Shown here: in pieces, positions 41,524-51,278 of the stretch | How positions within the stretch are numbered: position 1 is the stretch's first letter | Layout: every line of letters begins with the position of its first letter | NCBI RefSeq assembly: GCF_002929225.1 | Contig: NZ_PISM01000018.1 | Coordinates: 62,001-126,000 of the forward strand | Direction: 5' to 3' | Origin: Stutzerimonas kunmingensis | Lineage (GTDB): Bacteria; Pseudomonadota; Gammaproteobacteria; Pseudomonadales; Pseudomonadaceae | Length of the DNA: 64,000 nucleotides | The notes under the pieces: model-generated | Seen by the model: the letters and a program-made list of their open reading frames with translations, nothing else | Told to the model about the DNA's origin: nothing | Database searches by the model: none | Translations under genes and position numbers: made by a program

Positions 41524-42269
41524 GCGACCGGCATTTCGACGAGCTGGCGACGCGCTTCGCCGAGAAGATCTACGGCGGCGCCAAGGGTGCGATCCGCCTT
41601 GCCGTGCTGCAGGCCGACCTGACGGAAGCCCTGCCGCAACGGCCACTGCGGGTGCTGGATATCGGCGCCGGCCTAGGCCATATGAGTCTGTGGCTGGCCC
41701 AGCAGGGCCATGATGTGACCCTGGCAGAACCGGCAGAGCCGATGCTGGAAGGCGCGCGCAAACAGTTTGCCGCAGCCGGCCAGCAGGCAACCTTCATTCA
41801 GGCGCCCTGGCAGACAGTCGAAAGCGAGGTCGAGGGCCGTTTCGATCTGGTGATCTGCCACGCGGTGCTGGAATGGCTGGCCGAGCCCCAGGCGATCCTG
41901 CCGGCGCTGCATCGCCTAACATCGGCCGATGGCTGGCTATCGCTGGCCTTCTACAACCGCGACGCGCTGATCTACCGCAACCTGCTCAAGGGCCATTTCA
42001 AGAAACTGCGCAGCCAGACCTATGCCGGCGAGCGCCAGAGCCTGACGCCTCAGCAGCCGCTGGACCCACGCGAGCTGGCGGCGCAACTCGCACCGCACTG
42101 GCAGGTCGAAACAACCAGTGGCGTGCGCGTATTCCATGACTACATGCCCGCCGATTTCCAGGCCCGCACCGAGCCTGCCGAACTGATCGAGATGGAACTG
42201 GCCTACCGCCGCCATCCACAATTTGCCGGTCTCGGGCGCTACCTGCACTGGATGTGTCGGCCGCTCTGA
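41520..42269 (+). CDS. cmoM: tRNA 5-carboxymethoxyuridine methyltransferase CmoM
   Basis: A 249-residue SAM methyltransferase from ATG 41520 (MSDRHFDELATRFAEKIYGG). SAM-binding motifs are LRVLDIGAGLGHMSLWLAQQ and FDLVICHAVLEWLAEPQAIL. Similarity to E. coli CmoM is strong, including FYNRDALIYRNLLKGHF and GVRVFHDYM near the C-terminus. It methylates cmo5U34 in tRNAs to give mcmo5U. It overlaps the MazG-like gene by 4 bp. Confidence 0.93.
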   Translation: MSDRHFDELATRFAEKIYGGAKGAIRLAVLQADLTEALPQRPLRVLDIGAGLGHMSLWLAQQGHDVTLAEPAEPMLEGARKQFAAAGQQATFIQAPWQTVESEVEGRFDLVICHAVLEWLAEPQAILPALHRLTSADGWLSLAFYNRDALIYRNLLKGHFKKLRSQTYAGERQSLTPQQPLDPRELAAQLAPHWQVETTSGVRVFHDYMPADFQARTEPAELIEMELAYRRHPQFAGLGRYLHWMCRPL

Positions 42270-42287
42270 GCCGACCGGGAGGTACCG

Positions 42288-42896
42288 ATGTCGATCCGCG
42301 CCATGCTGCCGGTGCTCTGCCTGGGCCTTGCAGCCTGCCAGAGCCAGAACCCCTATACCGACGAATCCGCGCCGATTCCTCCGGCGCCACCGATCGAGCA
42401 GATCCAGTCACCGATCTATCCGGCGGCGCCAAGGGACTTTTCCAGCTACCAGAACTGGAGCTGGCAAGCACCACCGGCCGGCACCGCGTCGATCACCGGC
42501 GAGGAGCTGCAGGAAATGGTCGCCGGCGCGCTCGATCAACTCGGCTTGCGCCCTGCGCAGGCCGAGCGCAAGGGCGAGCTGTTGATCAGCGCCCGCGCCA
42601 GCAAGGAGACCCGCATTCGGCAGACTTACGATGATTACGGCCCGCATGTCGGCGTAGGCCGCTACGGTGGCGGCTACGGATACGGCTCAGGTTATGGCGT
42701 GGGGACGAGCGTACCCATCGTGCGCAACTACGAGGAAGAGGTGCTCTCGGTGCGTATCGAGATGTTCGACGCGGCTTCCGGCCAATCGATCTGGAGCAAT
42801 CGCGCCGAAGCACGTAGCGGCGGCAGCCGCGCCAAGCAGCAGGATGCGCTGCGCGAGGCGGTGCAGCGGGCGCTGGCGGACTACCCGCCGCGCTGA
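42288..42896 (+). CDS. DUF4136 lipoprotein (first of two paralogues)
   Basis: A 202-residue lipoprotein: MSIRAMLPVLCLGLAACQSQ has a clear lipobox (LAAC, cysteine 16). The mature part has the DUF4136 start RDFSSYQNWSWQAPP and ends EARSGGSRAKQQDALREAVQ. Two features distinguish it from its paralogue at 42969: a proline-rich linker after the lipid anchor and a glycine/tyrosine stretch (GRYGGGYGYGSGYGVG). The function is unknown. It is separated from cmoM by 18 bp and may be in the same transcript. Confidence 0.88.
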   Translation: MSIRAMLPVLCLGLAACQSQNPYTDESAPIPPAPPIEQIQSPIYPAAPRDFSSYQNWSWQAPPAGTASITGEELQEMVAGALDQLGLRPAQAERKGELLISARASKETRIRQTYDDYGPHVGVGRYGGGYGYGSGYGVGTSVPIVRNYEEEVLSVRIEMFDAASGQSIWSNRAEARSGGSRAKQQDALREAVQRALADYPPR

Positions 42897-42968
42897 GCGT
42901 GACGGCGATGCAGACTCAGCACCGCGCCGAGGCCTAGACTGAACAGATTCCACCCCCGGAGAACGATC

Positions 42969-43526
42969 ATGTTGCGCTGCCTGTTGCTGATACCTCTGCT
43001 CTTCGCGCTAGCCGCCTGCCAGGGCCCGCAGGTGCAGCGCGATTTCGATCCGACGCGGGATTTTTCGGCCTATCGGGCCTGGGGCTGGCATGAACCGGCG
43101 CTGCAGTACCGGCCTGACGATCCACGAATCAAAAGCGACCTCACCGAACAACGCATCCGCGCGGCGATCGCCGAACAGCTCGATCAGCAGGGACTGCGTC
43201 CCGCCACGGCCGGCAAAGCGGCGGACCTCAAGGTGCAGGCCTGGTACATCGTCGACCAGCGTACCCAGCAGTACACGACCACCTCCGGCGCCTGGGGCAA
43301 TCCCTGGTACGGCTACTGGGGTGGGCCGATGTTCACCGACACCCGCACCATCGACTACCAGGTCGGCACGCTGCAGATCGACCTGTATGACGCCGCTGAC
43401 GGCAAACTGGTCTGGCGCGGCAGCGCCGAGCAGACCCTGAGCAACCGCCAAGGCACCCCCGAGCAACGCGCCGGCAGCATGCGCGAGCTGGTGACACGGG
43501 TGCTGTCGCAATACCCGCCGCGCTGA
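42969..43526 (+). CDS. DUF4136 lipoprotein (second paralogue)
   Basis: A 185-residue lipoprotein with lipobox LAAC (MLRCLLLIPLLFALAACQGP). The mature protein begins VQRDFDPTRDFSAYRAWGWH, has QQGLRPATAGKAADLKVQAW and AQ..YTTTSGAWGNPWYGYW, and ends LVTRVLSQYPPR. The terminal YPPR is shared with the upstream paralogue. Tandem duplication followed by divergence is the simplest origin. It carries an AGA-rich leader and ATG 42969. Envelope location, role unknown. Confidence 0.88.
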   Translation: MLRCLLLIPLLFALAACQGPQVQRDFDPTRDFSAYRAWGWHEPALQYRPDDPRIKSDLTEQRIRAAIAEQLDQQGLRPATAGKAADLKVQAWYIVDQRTQQYTTTSGAWGNPWYGYWGGPMFTDTRTIDYQVGTLQIDLYDAADGKLVWRGSAEQTLSNRQGTPEQRAGSMRELVTRVLSQYPPR

Positions 43527-43611
43527 GCCAAGCGCAGCGAACCGCTGTCCCGCTATGGCGAGTCGTATCCCGGCTCGCCATACTGTCGCGCCCTGATTCC
43601 GGAGATCCGAA

Positions 43612-44061
43612 ATGCCTGCCGTTGCCTGGTGGTTACTCACCCTTCCGTTCATTGCCGGCGCGATGCTGCCCCTGCAGGCCGGAATCAACGGCCAGGTCGC
43701 GCGTCACCTCGGCAACGTGATGGGCGCGGCACTGCTTTCGTTTACCGTGGGAACACTGGCGCTGTTCGTCATCGTGGCAGTCCAGCGCGATATCCCGGCG
43801 TTGCAGACGCTGAAGGGCCTGCACTGGTGGCACTGGTGTGGTGGGCTGCTGGGGGCCTTTTTCATCGCCACGGCCGCCTTCGCCGCACCGCGCACGGGAG
43901 CGTTGCTGTTCATGGCGCTATTGCTGGCCGGCCAGCTGTTCGTCGCCTTGCTGCTGGATCACTTCGGCTGGGCCGGCTTTCGCCAGTCCAGCATCAGCTT
44001 CGGCAAGGTCTCCGGTCTGCTGCTGATCTTCGCCGGCGTCTGGCTGATCCAGCGCGGCTAG
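43612..44061 (+). CDS. DMT-family (YdcZ-type) membrane protein
   Basis: A 149-residue protein with about five membrane helices: WWLLTLPFIAGAMLPLQAGI, LGNVMGAALLSFTVGTLALF, WWHWCGGLLGAFFIATAAFA, GALLFMALLLAGQLFVALLL and the last LLLIFAGVWLIQRG. The half-size layout and start MPAVAWWLL match the YdcZ family of EamA-like transporters, which are thought to work as dimers. The substrate is unknown. The gene stands alone, 85 bp after the second lipoprotein. Confidence 0.88.
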   Translation: MPAVAWWLLTLPFIAGAMLPLQAGINGQVARHLGNVMGAALLSFTVGTLALFVIVAVQRDIPALQTLKGLHWWHWCGGLLGAFFIATAAFAAPRTGALLFMALLLAGQLFVALLLDHFGWAGFRQSSISFGKVSGLLLIFAGVWLIQRG

Positions 44062-44078
44062 CAGGTGCGCGGCGGGCG

Positions 44079-45011
44079 TCACTCGTGCTCGAAGGCGTAG
44101 AACAGGTTGGGCTCGCTGACCAGATAGAGATTGCCCTGTGCATCGAAGGTCATCCCTTCGGCCTGCGGCACGCTGCGCTCGAGTCCGGCAAACCCGCTCC
44201 AGAGCGAGCGGAAGCTGACCAGCTCGCCCTCGGCATCGAGTTCCAGCATCATCTTCGCCTCGTCGCTGAGCAGCACCAGATGGCCGGTACGCTCGTCGAA
44301 GTGCACCGAGGACAGATCACTGGCCATGTCCAGCTTCTCGATCCAGGCCTCACGGTCGATGATCTTGATGTCCATGCCACCTGCCAGACTGCGCTTGATG
44401 CCCTGGATCTCGTAGAGCTTGCGCGGTGAATGCTCCTTGACCACGAACAGGCGATCACCGGCGCGGTCGTACCCGACGCCCTCGAAACCGGTATTGTCCG
44501 CGTCGTTTAGGGCCAGGGTAATGGAGCGGGCATCGGTACGCTGCAGCGGACCGGCAATCCTGGGAACCTGCACGATCACCAGCGACTGCTTACGCTCCTC
44601 GGTCAACACCAGCAGGTCATCACCCAGATAGGTCACGCCCTCTACGTCCTGGAACCCGCGCAGCGGGTAGCGCGCGAGGAAGCCGCCATCCTTGTCCAGC
44701 GCCAGCAGCTCTTCGGGGTTATTGACGACGCCCCAGAAATGATCGCGGCGTTCGTCATAGGTCAACCCGGAAAGATTGTCTTCCACTGTGGCCACCTGCA
44801 GCGCGTCGATCTTCACCCGGTATTCGGGTAGCCAGAGGCTGTGCCTTTCCCAGCTGCTTTCATGCCAGGTGGTTTTCAGCGTATAGAACAGCCGCTCGTC
44901 CAGATGAGTGGCGGTGACAACGTAGAGCAGGCCGAAAAAGACGCAGCCATAGGCCCAGGCCGGGCGCAGTGTCTTGATTCGTTCCAGGCGCGCTCTGGCA
45001 ATGGCCAGCAT
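44079..45011 (-). CDS. SdiA-regulated domain protein, membrane-anchored beta-propeller
   Basis: A 310-residue protein from ATG 45011 (MLAIARARLERIKTLRPAWA); the long upstream extension in frame is not protein-like. One membrane helix (WAYGCVFFGLLYVVTATH) comes at residues 19-36. The periplasmic part has repeats of a propeller: NLSGLTYDERRDHFWGVVNN, EGVTYLGDDLLVLTEERKQS, FEGVGYDRAGDRLFVVKEHS and SSVHFDERTGHLVLLSDEA. It matches the SdiA-regulated (YjiK-like) family; biochemical role unknown. Confidence 0.88.
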   Translation of the reverse strand: MLAIARARLERIKTLRPAWAYGCVFFGLLYVVTATHLDERLFYTLKTTWHESSWERHSLWLPEYRVKIDALQVATVEDNLSGLTYDERRDHFWGVVNNPEELLALDKDGGFLARYPLRGFQDVEGVTYLGDDLLVLTEERKQSLVIVQVPRIAGPLQRTDARSITLALNDADNTGFEGVGYDRAGDRLFVVKEHSPRKLYEIQGIKRSLAGGMDIKIIDREAWIEKLDMASDLSSVHFDERTGHLVLLSDEAKMMLELDAEGELVSFRSLWSGFAGLERSVPQAEGMTFDAQGNLYLVSEPNLFYAFEHE

Positions 45012-45240
45012 CGTTGGTCTTCTCGTGCTGGGAATGGTAGGCAGGCTGCCTGGCGCTTGTTGCAGTTGCATGAAGGTCGGGAACGCATGATGCGCTAAGG
45101 ACTCACAGCGACATTCCGACCGCCTCCTGCCCTGGTGGTTCCAGCGCAGCGCGGCCGTTCGGAACTCTCGGGCGCACTCGAGAGCCCAATGCCCAGAGCC
45201 GTGCTTGGGCACCGCAATCGAACGTTCAGGAGAGTGAGAC

Positions 45241-45534
45241 ATGCGGGTAGAAGGATTCTTCGAATGGCTGGGACAGGCGCTGGGCGCGGTCATACGTTTC
45301 ATCGTCGAGGCGCTGGGCGACTTCTTCGGCCTGTTTGCCAGGGCCGGACACAATTTCCTCGAGGGGTTGTCGCGTACGCTGGGCATGGACCACTCTCTGA
45401 TCAGCCTGGTAGCACTGGCGATCGGCCTGCTGTTGCTGGTTGCGGCGGTCCGCGCGTTCTTTCGCGGCTCGATCATCGGCGGGCTGATCTGGCTGTTCCT
45501 CGGGCTGTGGCTGCTGAGCTGGTTGATTCACTGA
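45241..45534 (+). CDS. Small membrane protein of unknown function
   Basis: A 97-residue protein (MRVEGFFEWLGQALGAVIRF) with an amphipathic N-terminal half and two hydrophobic segments near the C-terminus, SLISLVALAIGLLLLVAAVR and LIWLFLGLWLLSWLIH. AGGAGAG lies 7 bp upstream of ATG 45241, which supports expression. No family was recognised. Confidence 0.75.
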   Translation: MRVEGFFEWLGQALGAVIRFIVEALGDFFGLFARAGHNFLEGLSRTLGMDHSLISLVALAIGLLLLVAAVRAFFRGSIIGGLIWLFLGLWLLSWLIH

Positions 45535-45610
45535 CGCGCAGCCTAAAGCTCGGACTTTCCCTCTTTCATTGCATGCCACGTATAGTGCCGGGCCGTCCCG
45601 GAGGCCCGTA

Positions 45611-46984
45611 ATGTCCAGCATGCTTGCCGCCTGGCGCCACGCCCCAACCCACAGCAAGGTGTGGGCGCTGGCGGCGCCGATGATCCTGTCGAACCTATCC
45701 GTTCCGCTGGTCGCACTGGTGGACAGCAGCGTGATCGGCCATCTGCCGCACGCGCATCAGCTGGGCGCAGTGGCGGTCGGCGGTAGCCTGTATACGCTGC
45801 TGGTGTGGGTGATGGGCTTTCTGCGCATGGGCACGACGGGCTTCGCCGCCCAGGCCGCTGGTCGCAACGACGGCGGCGCCCTGCGCCAGATCCTCCTGCA
45901 GGGGCTGCTGCTGGCCCTGGGTTTCGCGCTGTTGCTCGGGGTGCTCGGCGTGCCGCTGAAAGGCGCGGCCCTGCAGCTCATGCAGCCCTCGGCCGAACTG
46001 GACGAACTCACCCGTGATTATTTCCACACGCGGCTGTTCGGCCTGCCCGCGGCGCTGGCCAGCTATGCGCTGATCGGCTGGTTCCTCGGCACGCAGAATG
46101 CGCGCGCGCCACTGGCCATCCTGCTGACCACCAATCTGATCAACGTGGCGCTGGACCTGTGGTTCGTGCTCGGCCTCGACTGGGGCGTGACCGGCGCCGC
46201 ACGCGCCTCGGTGATCGCCGAATGGAGCGGCGCGCTGCTCGGCCTGGCGCTCACCCGCAAGGCGCTGGCCCGCTATCCCGGTCGAGTCGATACCCGCGCG
46301 CTGCGCCGCTGGTTGAGCTGGCGGCCGCTGATGGCGGTCAACCGCGACATCTTCCTGCGCTCCCTGGCGCTGCAACTGGTGTTCTTCCTGGTGACTGTCC
46401 AGGGCACCCGGCTAGGCGATGCGACGGTCGCCGCCAATGCGCTGTTGCTCAATGGTCTGCTGCTGACCGCCCACGCCCTCGATGGATTGGCTCATGCCGT
46501 GGAAGCCTTGGCCGGACATGCCATCGGTGCCCGCAACCGCGACGCACTGCAGCGAGTGATGGTGGTCGCCGGGGGCTGGTCGTTGCTGGCCAGCGTCGCC
46601 TTCGGCTTGTTCTTCCTGCTTGGCGGCCATCTATTTATCCAGCTGCAGACCGACATTCCCGAGGTCCGCGCGACCGCGCTGATCTACCTGCCCTATCTGG
46701 CGGCGTTGCCGCTGATTGCGGTCTGGAGCTATCTGCTCGACGGGTTGTTCATCGGTGCAACCCGCGCGCGGGAGATGCGCAACAGCATGCTCCTGGCGGT
46801 AGGCCTGACGCTGCCACTGGGCTGGCTGCTGCAAGGGCTTGGCAATCACGGCTTGTGGCTGGCGTTTCTGAGCTTCATGCTGATGCGCGGCGTCTGCCTG
46901 GGCGTGCTCGCTCAGCGCCTGCAGCGCCGCGGAGCCTGGTTTAACATGGGCGCGCCGAGCACCACACACTCCGAAGGACACTGA
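45611..46984 (+). CDS. MATE-family efflux transporter (DinF-like)
   Basis: A 457-residue transporter with about 12 membrane helices. It starts at ATG 45611 (MSSMLAAWRHAPTHSKVWAL) with GGAGG about 7 bp upstream. MATE signatures are VWALAAPMILSNLSVPLVAL, GQ/VDSSVIGHLPHAHQLGAV, TTGFAAQAAGRNDGGALRQ and AVEALAGHAIGARNRDALQ. It is most like DinF/NorM-type exporters, which expel cationic drugs in exchange for Na+ or H+. The following DUF2214 gene starts 2 bp after its stop. Confidence 0.92.
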   Translation: MSSMLAAWRHAPTHSKVWALAAPMILSNLSVPLVALVDSSVIGHLPHAHQLGAVAVGGSLYTLLVWVMGFLRMGTTGFAAQAAGRNDGGALRQILLQGLLLALGFALLLGVLGVPLKGAALQLMQPSAELDELTRDYFHTRLFGLPAALASYALIGWFLGTQNARAPLAILLTTNLINVALDLWFVLGLDWGVTGAARASVIAEWSGALLGLALTRKALARYPGRVDTRALRRWLSWRPLMAVNRDIFLRSLALQLVFFLVTVQGTRLGDATVAANALLLNGLLLTAHALDGLAHAVEALAGHAIGARNRDALQRVMVVAGGWSLLASVAFGLFFLLGGHLFIQLQTDIPEVRATALIYLPYLAALPLIAVWSYLLDGLFIGATRAREMRNSMLLAVGLTLPLGWLLQGLGNHGLWLAFLSFMLMRGVCLGVLAQRLQRRGAWFNMGAPSTTHSEGH

Positions 46985-46986
46985 AC

Positions 46987-47445
46987 ATGGCCTACGCCAT
47001 CGCCGCCTACCTGCATTTTCTGGCGATATTCCTGCTCTTTGCCCTGCTGCTGCTGGAGCACCAGCTGTTCCGTCAGCCGCTGACGCTGGAGCGAGCGCGC
47101 AGCCTGTTCCGTATCGACATCGCCTTCGGTATCACCGCGGCGGCGGTACTGGCCAGCGGAGCGGCCCGGACCATCCTCTATGGCAAAGGCCTGGACTACT
47201 ACCTGAAGAACAGCCTGTTCCACGCCAAGATCGGCCTGTTCGTGGTGGTCGCGGTGCTCTCCATCTATCCGACCCTGACGTTTCTACGCTGGCGCCCGGC
47301 CTTGTCCGCAGGCCAGGCACCGATCATCTCGGACAGCAGCGCCAGGTGGGTCAAGCTGACCATCCGCCTGGAGCTGCTGCTACTCCTGCTGATCCCCTTG
47401 CTGGCGTCGCTGATGTCACGGGGCTTTGGCGTAATGCCCGGCTGA
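46987..47445 (+). CDS. DUF2214 membrane protein
   Basis: A 152-residue protein with four membrane helices: AIAAYLHFLAIFLLFALLLL, IDIAFGITAAAVLASGAART, FHAKIGLFVVVAVLSIYPTL and LELLLLLLIPLLASLMSRGF. This is the DUF2214 layout. The function is unknown. It starts 2 bp after the MATE gene, so they are probably co-transcribed. A terminator overlaps its stop. Confidence 0.85.
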   Translation: MAYAIAAYLHFLAIFLLFALLLLEHQLFRQPLTLERARSLFRIDIAFGITAAAVLASGAARTILYGKGLDYYLKNSLFHAKIGLFVVVAVLSIYPTLTFLRWRPALSAGQAPIISDSSARWVKLTIRLELLLLLLIPLLASLMSRGFGVMPG

Positions 47446-47453
47446 CGCCGGGC
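47436..47453. terminator. Terminator between DUF2214 and speA
   Basis: GCCCGGC-TGAC-GCCGGGC, overlapping the DUF2214 stop. It serves converging genes. Confidence 0.65.
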
Positions 47454-47460
47454 TCGCGGC

Positions 47461-49377
47461 TCAAGGCGTCAGATAGGACGACCGCGTCAGCCCCAGACGC
47501 AACGCGTCGATGTATTGGGTGCGCTCCTTGGCGCTCAGCTTGGCGCTGGCAACCTTGTCGCGGTAGTAGGTCATCAGCTCCTCGGGCGACAGGTGCACGT
47601 AGCGCAGCATGTCCTCGATGGTGTCGTGGGTCTCGATGCCGGCGTGGTAGTAGCTGCCGTCCTCACGCTGATAGACGTTCACCGAGTCGGTGTCGCCAAA
47701 CAGGTTGTGCATGTCGCCAAGGATTTCCTGGTACGCGCCGACCAGGAACACGCCAAGGAAATACTCTTCCCCCGCCTGAATCTCGTGCACCGGCATGCTG
47801 TTCTCGATGCTCTGCTCGTCGACGTAATGCCTGATCTTGCCGTCCGAGTCACAAGTCAGGTCCTGCAGCACCGCGCGACGCACCGGCTCTTCGGTCAAGC
47901 GCTGCAACGGCACGATAGGCAGAATCTGGTCGATGGCCCAGGTATCGGGCAGGCTCTGGAATACCGAGAAGTTGCAGATGTACTTGTCCGCCAGTTTGTC
48001 GTTCAACTCGTCGAGCACCGCGCGATGGGAGCGCTGGCGGGCCTTGAGCTGGTTGTACAGGCGACGGCAGATGGCGTAATAGCTCTGCTCGGCCAGTGCC
48101 TTCTGCGCCAGCGTCAGCTTGCCGGAGGCGTACTGCGCGCTGGACTCGCTCATGTAGTGGGTAGCGCGCCAGTAGGTCTCGGTGACCATTTCCGGGTCGG
48201 TCGGTCCGAGCAGGTCGGCCAGCGACTGCACGATCTCCGGCAGTTCGTCGTAGTTGTCGATCACCGGCAGCTCATCGTTGTGCCGCTCGACGTCGGTGAC
48301 CTGCATGACCAACACCGCATGGTGCGCGGTCATCGCCCGCCCGCTTTCGGAGAAGATGTTCGGGTGCGGCAGCCCCTGTGCCTCGCAGAACTCCTTGAGC
48401 ATGCCGACCACGGTACCGGCGTATTCGTCGATGTCGTAGTTGATCGAGCTGGCATTGCGCGAGTGGGTGCCGTCGTAGTCGACCCCCAGTCCGCCGCCCA
48501 CATCGATGTAATCCACCGGCAGGTTCAACGCCCGTAGCTCGGCGTAGTAACGAATCGCCTCACGGAAGCCCTGACGATAGTCGGCCAGATTGGCGATCTG
48601 CGAACCCATGTGGAAGTGCAGCAAGCGAATGCCCTGGTCCATTTCTGCGGCGCGGAAGCGTTCGATCACCGAGAGCAGCTGCGCCGCGGACAAGCCGAAC
48701 TTCGACCGCTCGCCACCGGTATCGGCCCACTTCGACGATGCCAGCGACGACAGCCGCACACGCAGACCGACCTGCGGGGTCAGCTTGAGCTCGTTGGCCT
48801 CCTCGATCACCAGCCCGACCTCGGACTCCTTCTCGATGACGATGAACACGTTGTGGCCGAGCTTCTGGCCCATCAGTGCGAGGCGGATGAACTCGCGGTC
48901 CTTGTAGCCATTGCAGACGATGGTGCCGCCCTTCGGCGCCAGCGCCAGCACAGCCATCAGCTCCGGCTTGGAACCCGCCTCCAGGCCGATGGAAACGTTC
49001 TGCGTGGCGATGATGTTCTCCACCACCGCTTCCTGCTGGTTGACCTTGATCGGGTACAACGCGGTGTACTTGCCGGCGTACTCCATGCGCTCGATGTTGG
49101 CATCGAAGGCACCGGTCAGACGCCGTACGCGGTCCTGCAGGATGCCGGGGAAACGCACCAGCAACGGCAGTGACAGCCCCGCCTCGCGTAATTGCTCGAT
49201 CAGGCCGTTGAACTCGATCGGCTCGCCGCTCGGCCCTTGCGGGCGCACTTCGACATTGCCCTGGTCGTTGATTGCGAAATACCCAGCGCCCCAGTGGCGG
49301 ATACCGTAGATGCTGCGGCTGTCGGCAGCGGTCCACTGGCTACCGTCGTCTTTACGTGTGCGTCGTACAGGCATCAA
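47461..49377 (-). CDS. speA: Biosynthetic arginine decarboxylase
   Basis: A 638-residue PLP enzyme making agmatine from arginine, the first step of the agmatine route to putrescine. Visible are [18 protein letters not shown] (PLP lysine), [52 protein letters not shown] and [19 protein letters not shown], and a C-terminal [20 protein letters not shown] with the active-site region. Length fits SpeA of pseudomonads. The gene stands alone, 119 bp from the SUI1-family gene on the same strand. Confidence 0.96.
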   Translation of the reverse strand: MMPVRRTRKDDGSQWTAADSRSIYGIRHWGAGYFAINDQGNVEVRPQGPSGEPIEFNGLIEQLREAGLSLPLLVRFPGILQDRVRRLTGAFDANIERMEYAGKYTALYPIKVNQQEAVVENIIATQNVSIGLEAGSKPELMAVLALAPKGGTIVCNGYKDREFIRLALMGQKLGHNVFIVIEKESEVGLVIEEANELKLTPQVGLRVRLSSLASSKWADTGGERSKFGLSAAQLLSVIERFRAAEMDQGIRLLHFHMGSQIANLADYRQGFREAIRYYAELRALNLPVDYIDVGGGLGVDYDGTHSRNASSINYDIDEYAGTVVGMLKEFCEAQGLPHPNIFSESGRAMTAHHAVLVMQVTDVERHNDELPVIDNYDELPEIVQSLADLLGPTDPEMVTETYWRATHYMSESSAQYASGKLTLAQKALAEQSYYAICRRLYNQLKARQRSHRAVLDELNDKLADKYICNFSVFQSLPDTWAIDQILPIVPLQRLTEEPVRRAVLQDLTCDSDGKIRHYVDEQSIENSMPVHEIQAGEEYFLGVFLVGAYQEILGDMHNLFGDTDSVNVYQREDGSYYHAGIETHDTIEDMLRYVHLSPEELMTYYRDKVASAKLSAKERTQYIDALRLGLTRSSYLTP

Positions 49378-49496
49378 GGCCTCCCGGAAGAAATTGAGTG
49401 TTTCGCAGCGAGCAGAACCGCGCGGCGAAGGCTATGCGGCTTCGACAGCCGATATGCGGAAAATGGTGAAAATCGGTGGAGGTGTCACATCGGTGC

Positions 49497-49868
49497 TCAG
49501 CCACCGGACTTCTTGGCCTTGAAGCCACGTTTGCTCAGCTCGTCGATCAGCAGCTGAACGTGATCGCCCTGAATCTCGATGACTCCATCCTTCAGCGCAC
49601 CACCCGTGCCGCAGCGACGTTTCAGCGCGCTGGCAAGTTCCTTGAGATCGGTCTCGGGCAAGGGAACGCCACTGATGGTCGTCACCGTCTTGCCGCCTCG
49701 GCCCTTACTCTCGCGGCGCACCCGTGCAATGCCGTCGCCTTCGGGCACAACGCTTTGTTTGCAGATGCAACTACCCAGCGGTTGACTGCACTCGGGACAA
49801 TGCCGACCGGCATCGGTGGAATAGACCAGCCCGCTCAGGCCGGCCAGGGAAGTGGTTTTCTTCGCCAC
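49497..49868 (-). CDS. SUI1-family translation factor (YciH-like)
   Basis: A 123-residue protein from a GTG start at 49868 (MAKKTTSLAGLSGLVYSTDA); longer in-frame starts give a leader not seen in the family. A small cysteine cluster HCPECSQPLGSCICK lies in the first half. The SUI1 core is KTVTTISGVPLPETDLKELA, SALKRRCGTGGALKDGVIEI and HVQLLIDELSKRGFKAKKSG. These match bacterial YciH, a homologue of eukaryotic eIF1. Its exact role in bacteria is debated. Confidence 0.92.
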   Translation of the reverse strand: MAKKTTSLAGLSGLVYSTDAGRHCPECSQPLGSCICKQSVVPEGDGIARVRRESKGRGGKTVTTISGVPLPETDLKELASALKRRCGTGGALKDGVIEIQGDHVQLLIDELSKRGFKAKKSGG

Positions 49869-50016
49869 ACAAACCTCACTCGCCAATCTGGCTCTGCCTG
49901 GCAGAGCCGAAGTGCCGGCTAATTTACCAGCAATGCGAGTTGGTAGCAGAACAGAGTCCGGGCGACGCATATGAAACCCGGACTGCTCGTGAAACCGAAG
50001 TACCGCGAAGGGCCGA

Positions 50017-51126
50017 TCAGCTCTTCTGATCGGCGATACGCCCGGCCGGTGCATAGGGCGATGGATCCACGATCGGCGCCTGCCCAAGCATCAGATCGAC
50101 AAGCAGCTGACAGGACGCCGGTGCCAGCACCAACCCGTTGCGGAAGTGCCCGCAGTTCAGCCACAGCCCGTCGAAACCGCCCACCTGTCCTATATAAGGC
50201 ACGCCGTCCGGCGAACCGGGTCGCAGGCCTGCCCAGTGCTTGACCACTTGCGCGTCGGCCAGCGCGGGCAACAGCTCGATCGCTGTTGCCCTCAGGCTTT
50301 CCAGCGCGTCTTCGGTCGGCGTCTTGTCGAAGCCGACATCTTCCAGCGTGCTGCCGACCAGGATATGGCCGTCGCGCCGTGGAATCGCATAGCGCCGTTT
50401 GGCCAGCACCATGCTCGGCAGGAAGTCCTCGGCGCACTTGAATAGAATCATCTGCCCCTTCATCGGCTTGACCGGAATCTCCAGCCCCAGCGTCGCCAGC
50501 AGCTGTGCGCTCCAGGCGCCCGCAGCCACTACAACCTGATCCGCTCGCATCTCGCCCTGCGCTGTCTGCACGCCCACGATACGCGTACCGTCGCGGAGGA
50601 AACCCTCGACCGCGCACTGCTCGATCACAGTCACATTCGGCAGCTGCCGCAGCGCTTCGCGCAAGGCGCGCAACAGACGAGGATTGCGAATGTTGGCAAC
50701 ACCCTCCATGTAGACGACGCGCTCGTAACCCTCACCCAGCGAAGGCACTGTCTGGCGCACGGTCTCCATCGACACCGACGTCAGCGGCCGGCCATAACGC
50801 TCAGCCCAACTCAGCGCTTCCGCCTCGTCATGTAGATCCAGCCAGTAAAGGCCGGTGACATGCACCTCGGGGTCCACCCCCGTCTCTTCCAGAAGCCGCT
50901 CGCCAAGCTGTGGATAGAAATCCTGCGACCAATGCGCCAGCGCCGTGACCGCCGGGCTGTAGCGCCACGGATAAAGCGGCGAAACGATCCCGCCGCCGGC
51001 CCAGGAAGCTTCGCGACCAACATCGCCCGACTCTAGCAGCAACACCGACGTGCCTGCCTGAGCCAGGCGATAGGCTGACAACAACCCGATGACACCGCCA
51101 CCGACAACGATCACTTCTTGATTCAC
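50017..51126 (-). CDS. thiO: Glycine oxidase ThiO
   Basis: A 369-residue FAD enzyme from GTG 51126 (MNQEVIVVGGGVIGLLSAYR); an ATG at 51138 would add four residues but overlaps the ribosome site GGAG, which suits the GTG. The FAD dinucleotide motif VGGGVIGLLSAYRLAQAG and EASWAGGGIVSPLYPWRY are typical, with GMIL-like KPMKGQMILFK and HWAGLRPGSPDGVPYIGQV near the end. ThiO oxidises glycine to iminoglycine for the thiazole ring of thiamine. It lies divergent from the minor-pilin operon, the same neighbourhood as in P. aeruginosa. Confidence 0.95.
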   Translation of the reverse strand: MNQEVIVVGGGVIGLLSAYRLAQAGTSVLLLESGDVGREASWAGGGIVSPLYPWRYSPAVTALAHWSQDFYPQLGERLLEETGVDPEVHVTGLYWLDLHDEAEALSWAERYGRPLTSVSMETVRQTVPSLGEGYERVVYMEGVANIRNPRLLRALREALRQLPNVTVIEQCAVEGFLRDGTRIVGVQTAQGEMRADQVVVAAGAWSAQLLATLGLEIPVKPMKGQMILFKCAEDFLPSMVLAKRRYAIPRRDGHILVGSTLEDVGFDKTPTEDALESLRATAIELLPALADAQVVKHWAGLRPGSPDGVPYIGQVGGFDGLWLNCGHFRNGLVLAPASCQLLVDLMLGQAPIVDPSPYAPAGRIADQKS

Positions 51127-51278
51127 ATGCCTCTCCAACCATCTGGTTCACATTTCTGCCCGTCCGCACTTGGACTGACGGGCAGGCTGCTTTAAAAGAG
51201 CGTCGTGTATCTCGCGAACGCCAATACACAAAAAGCAGCCAGGACGGCTGAGCATCATACGTGCAAAGGAACCGCACT

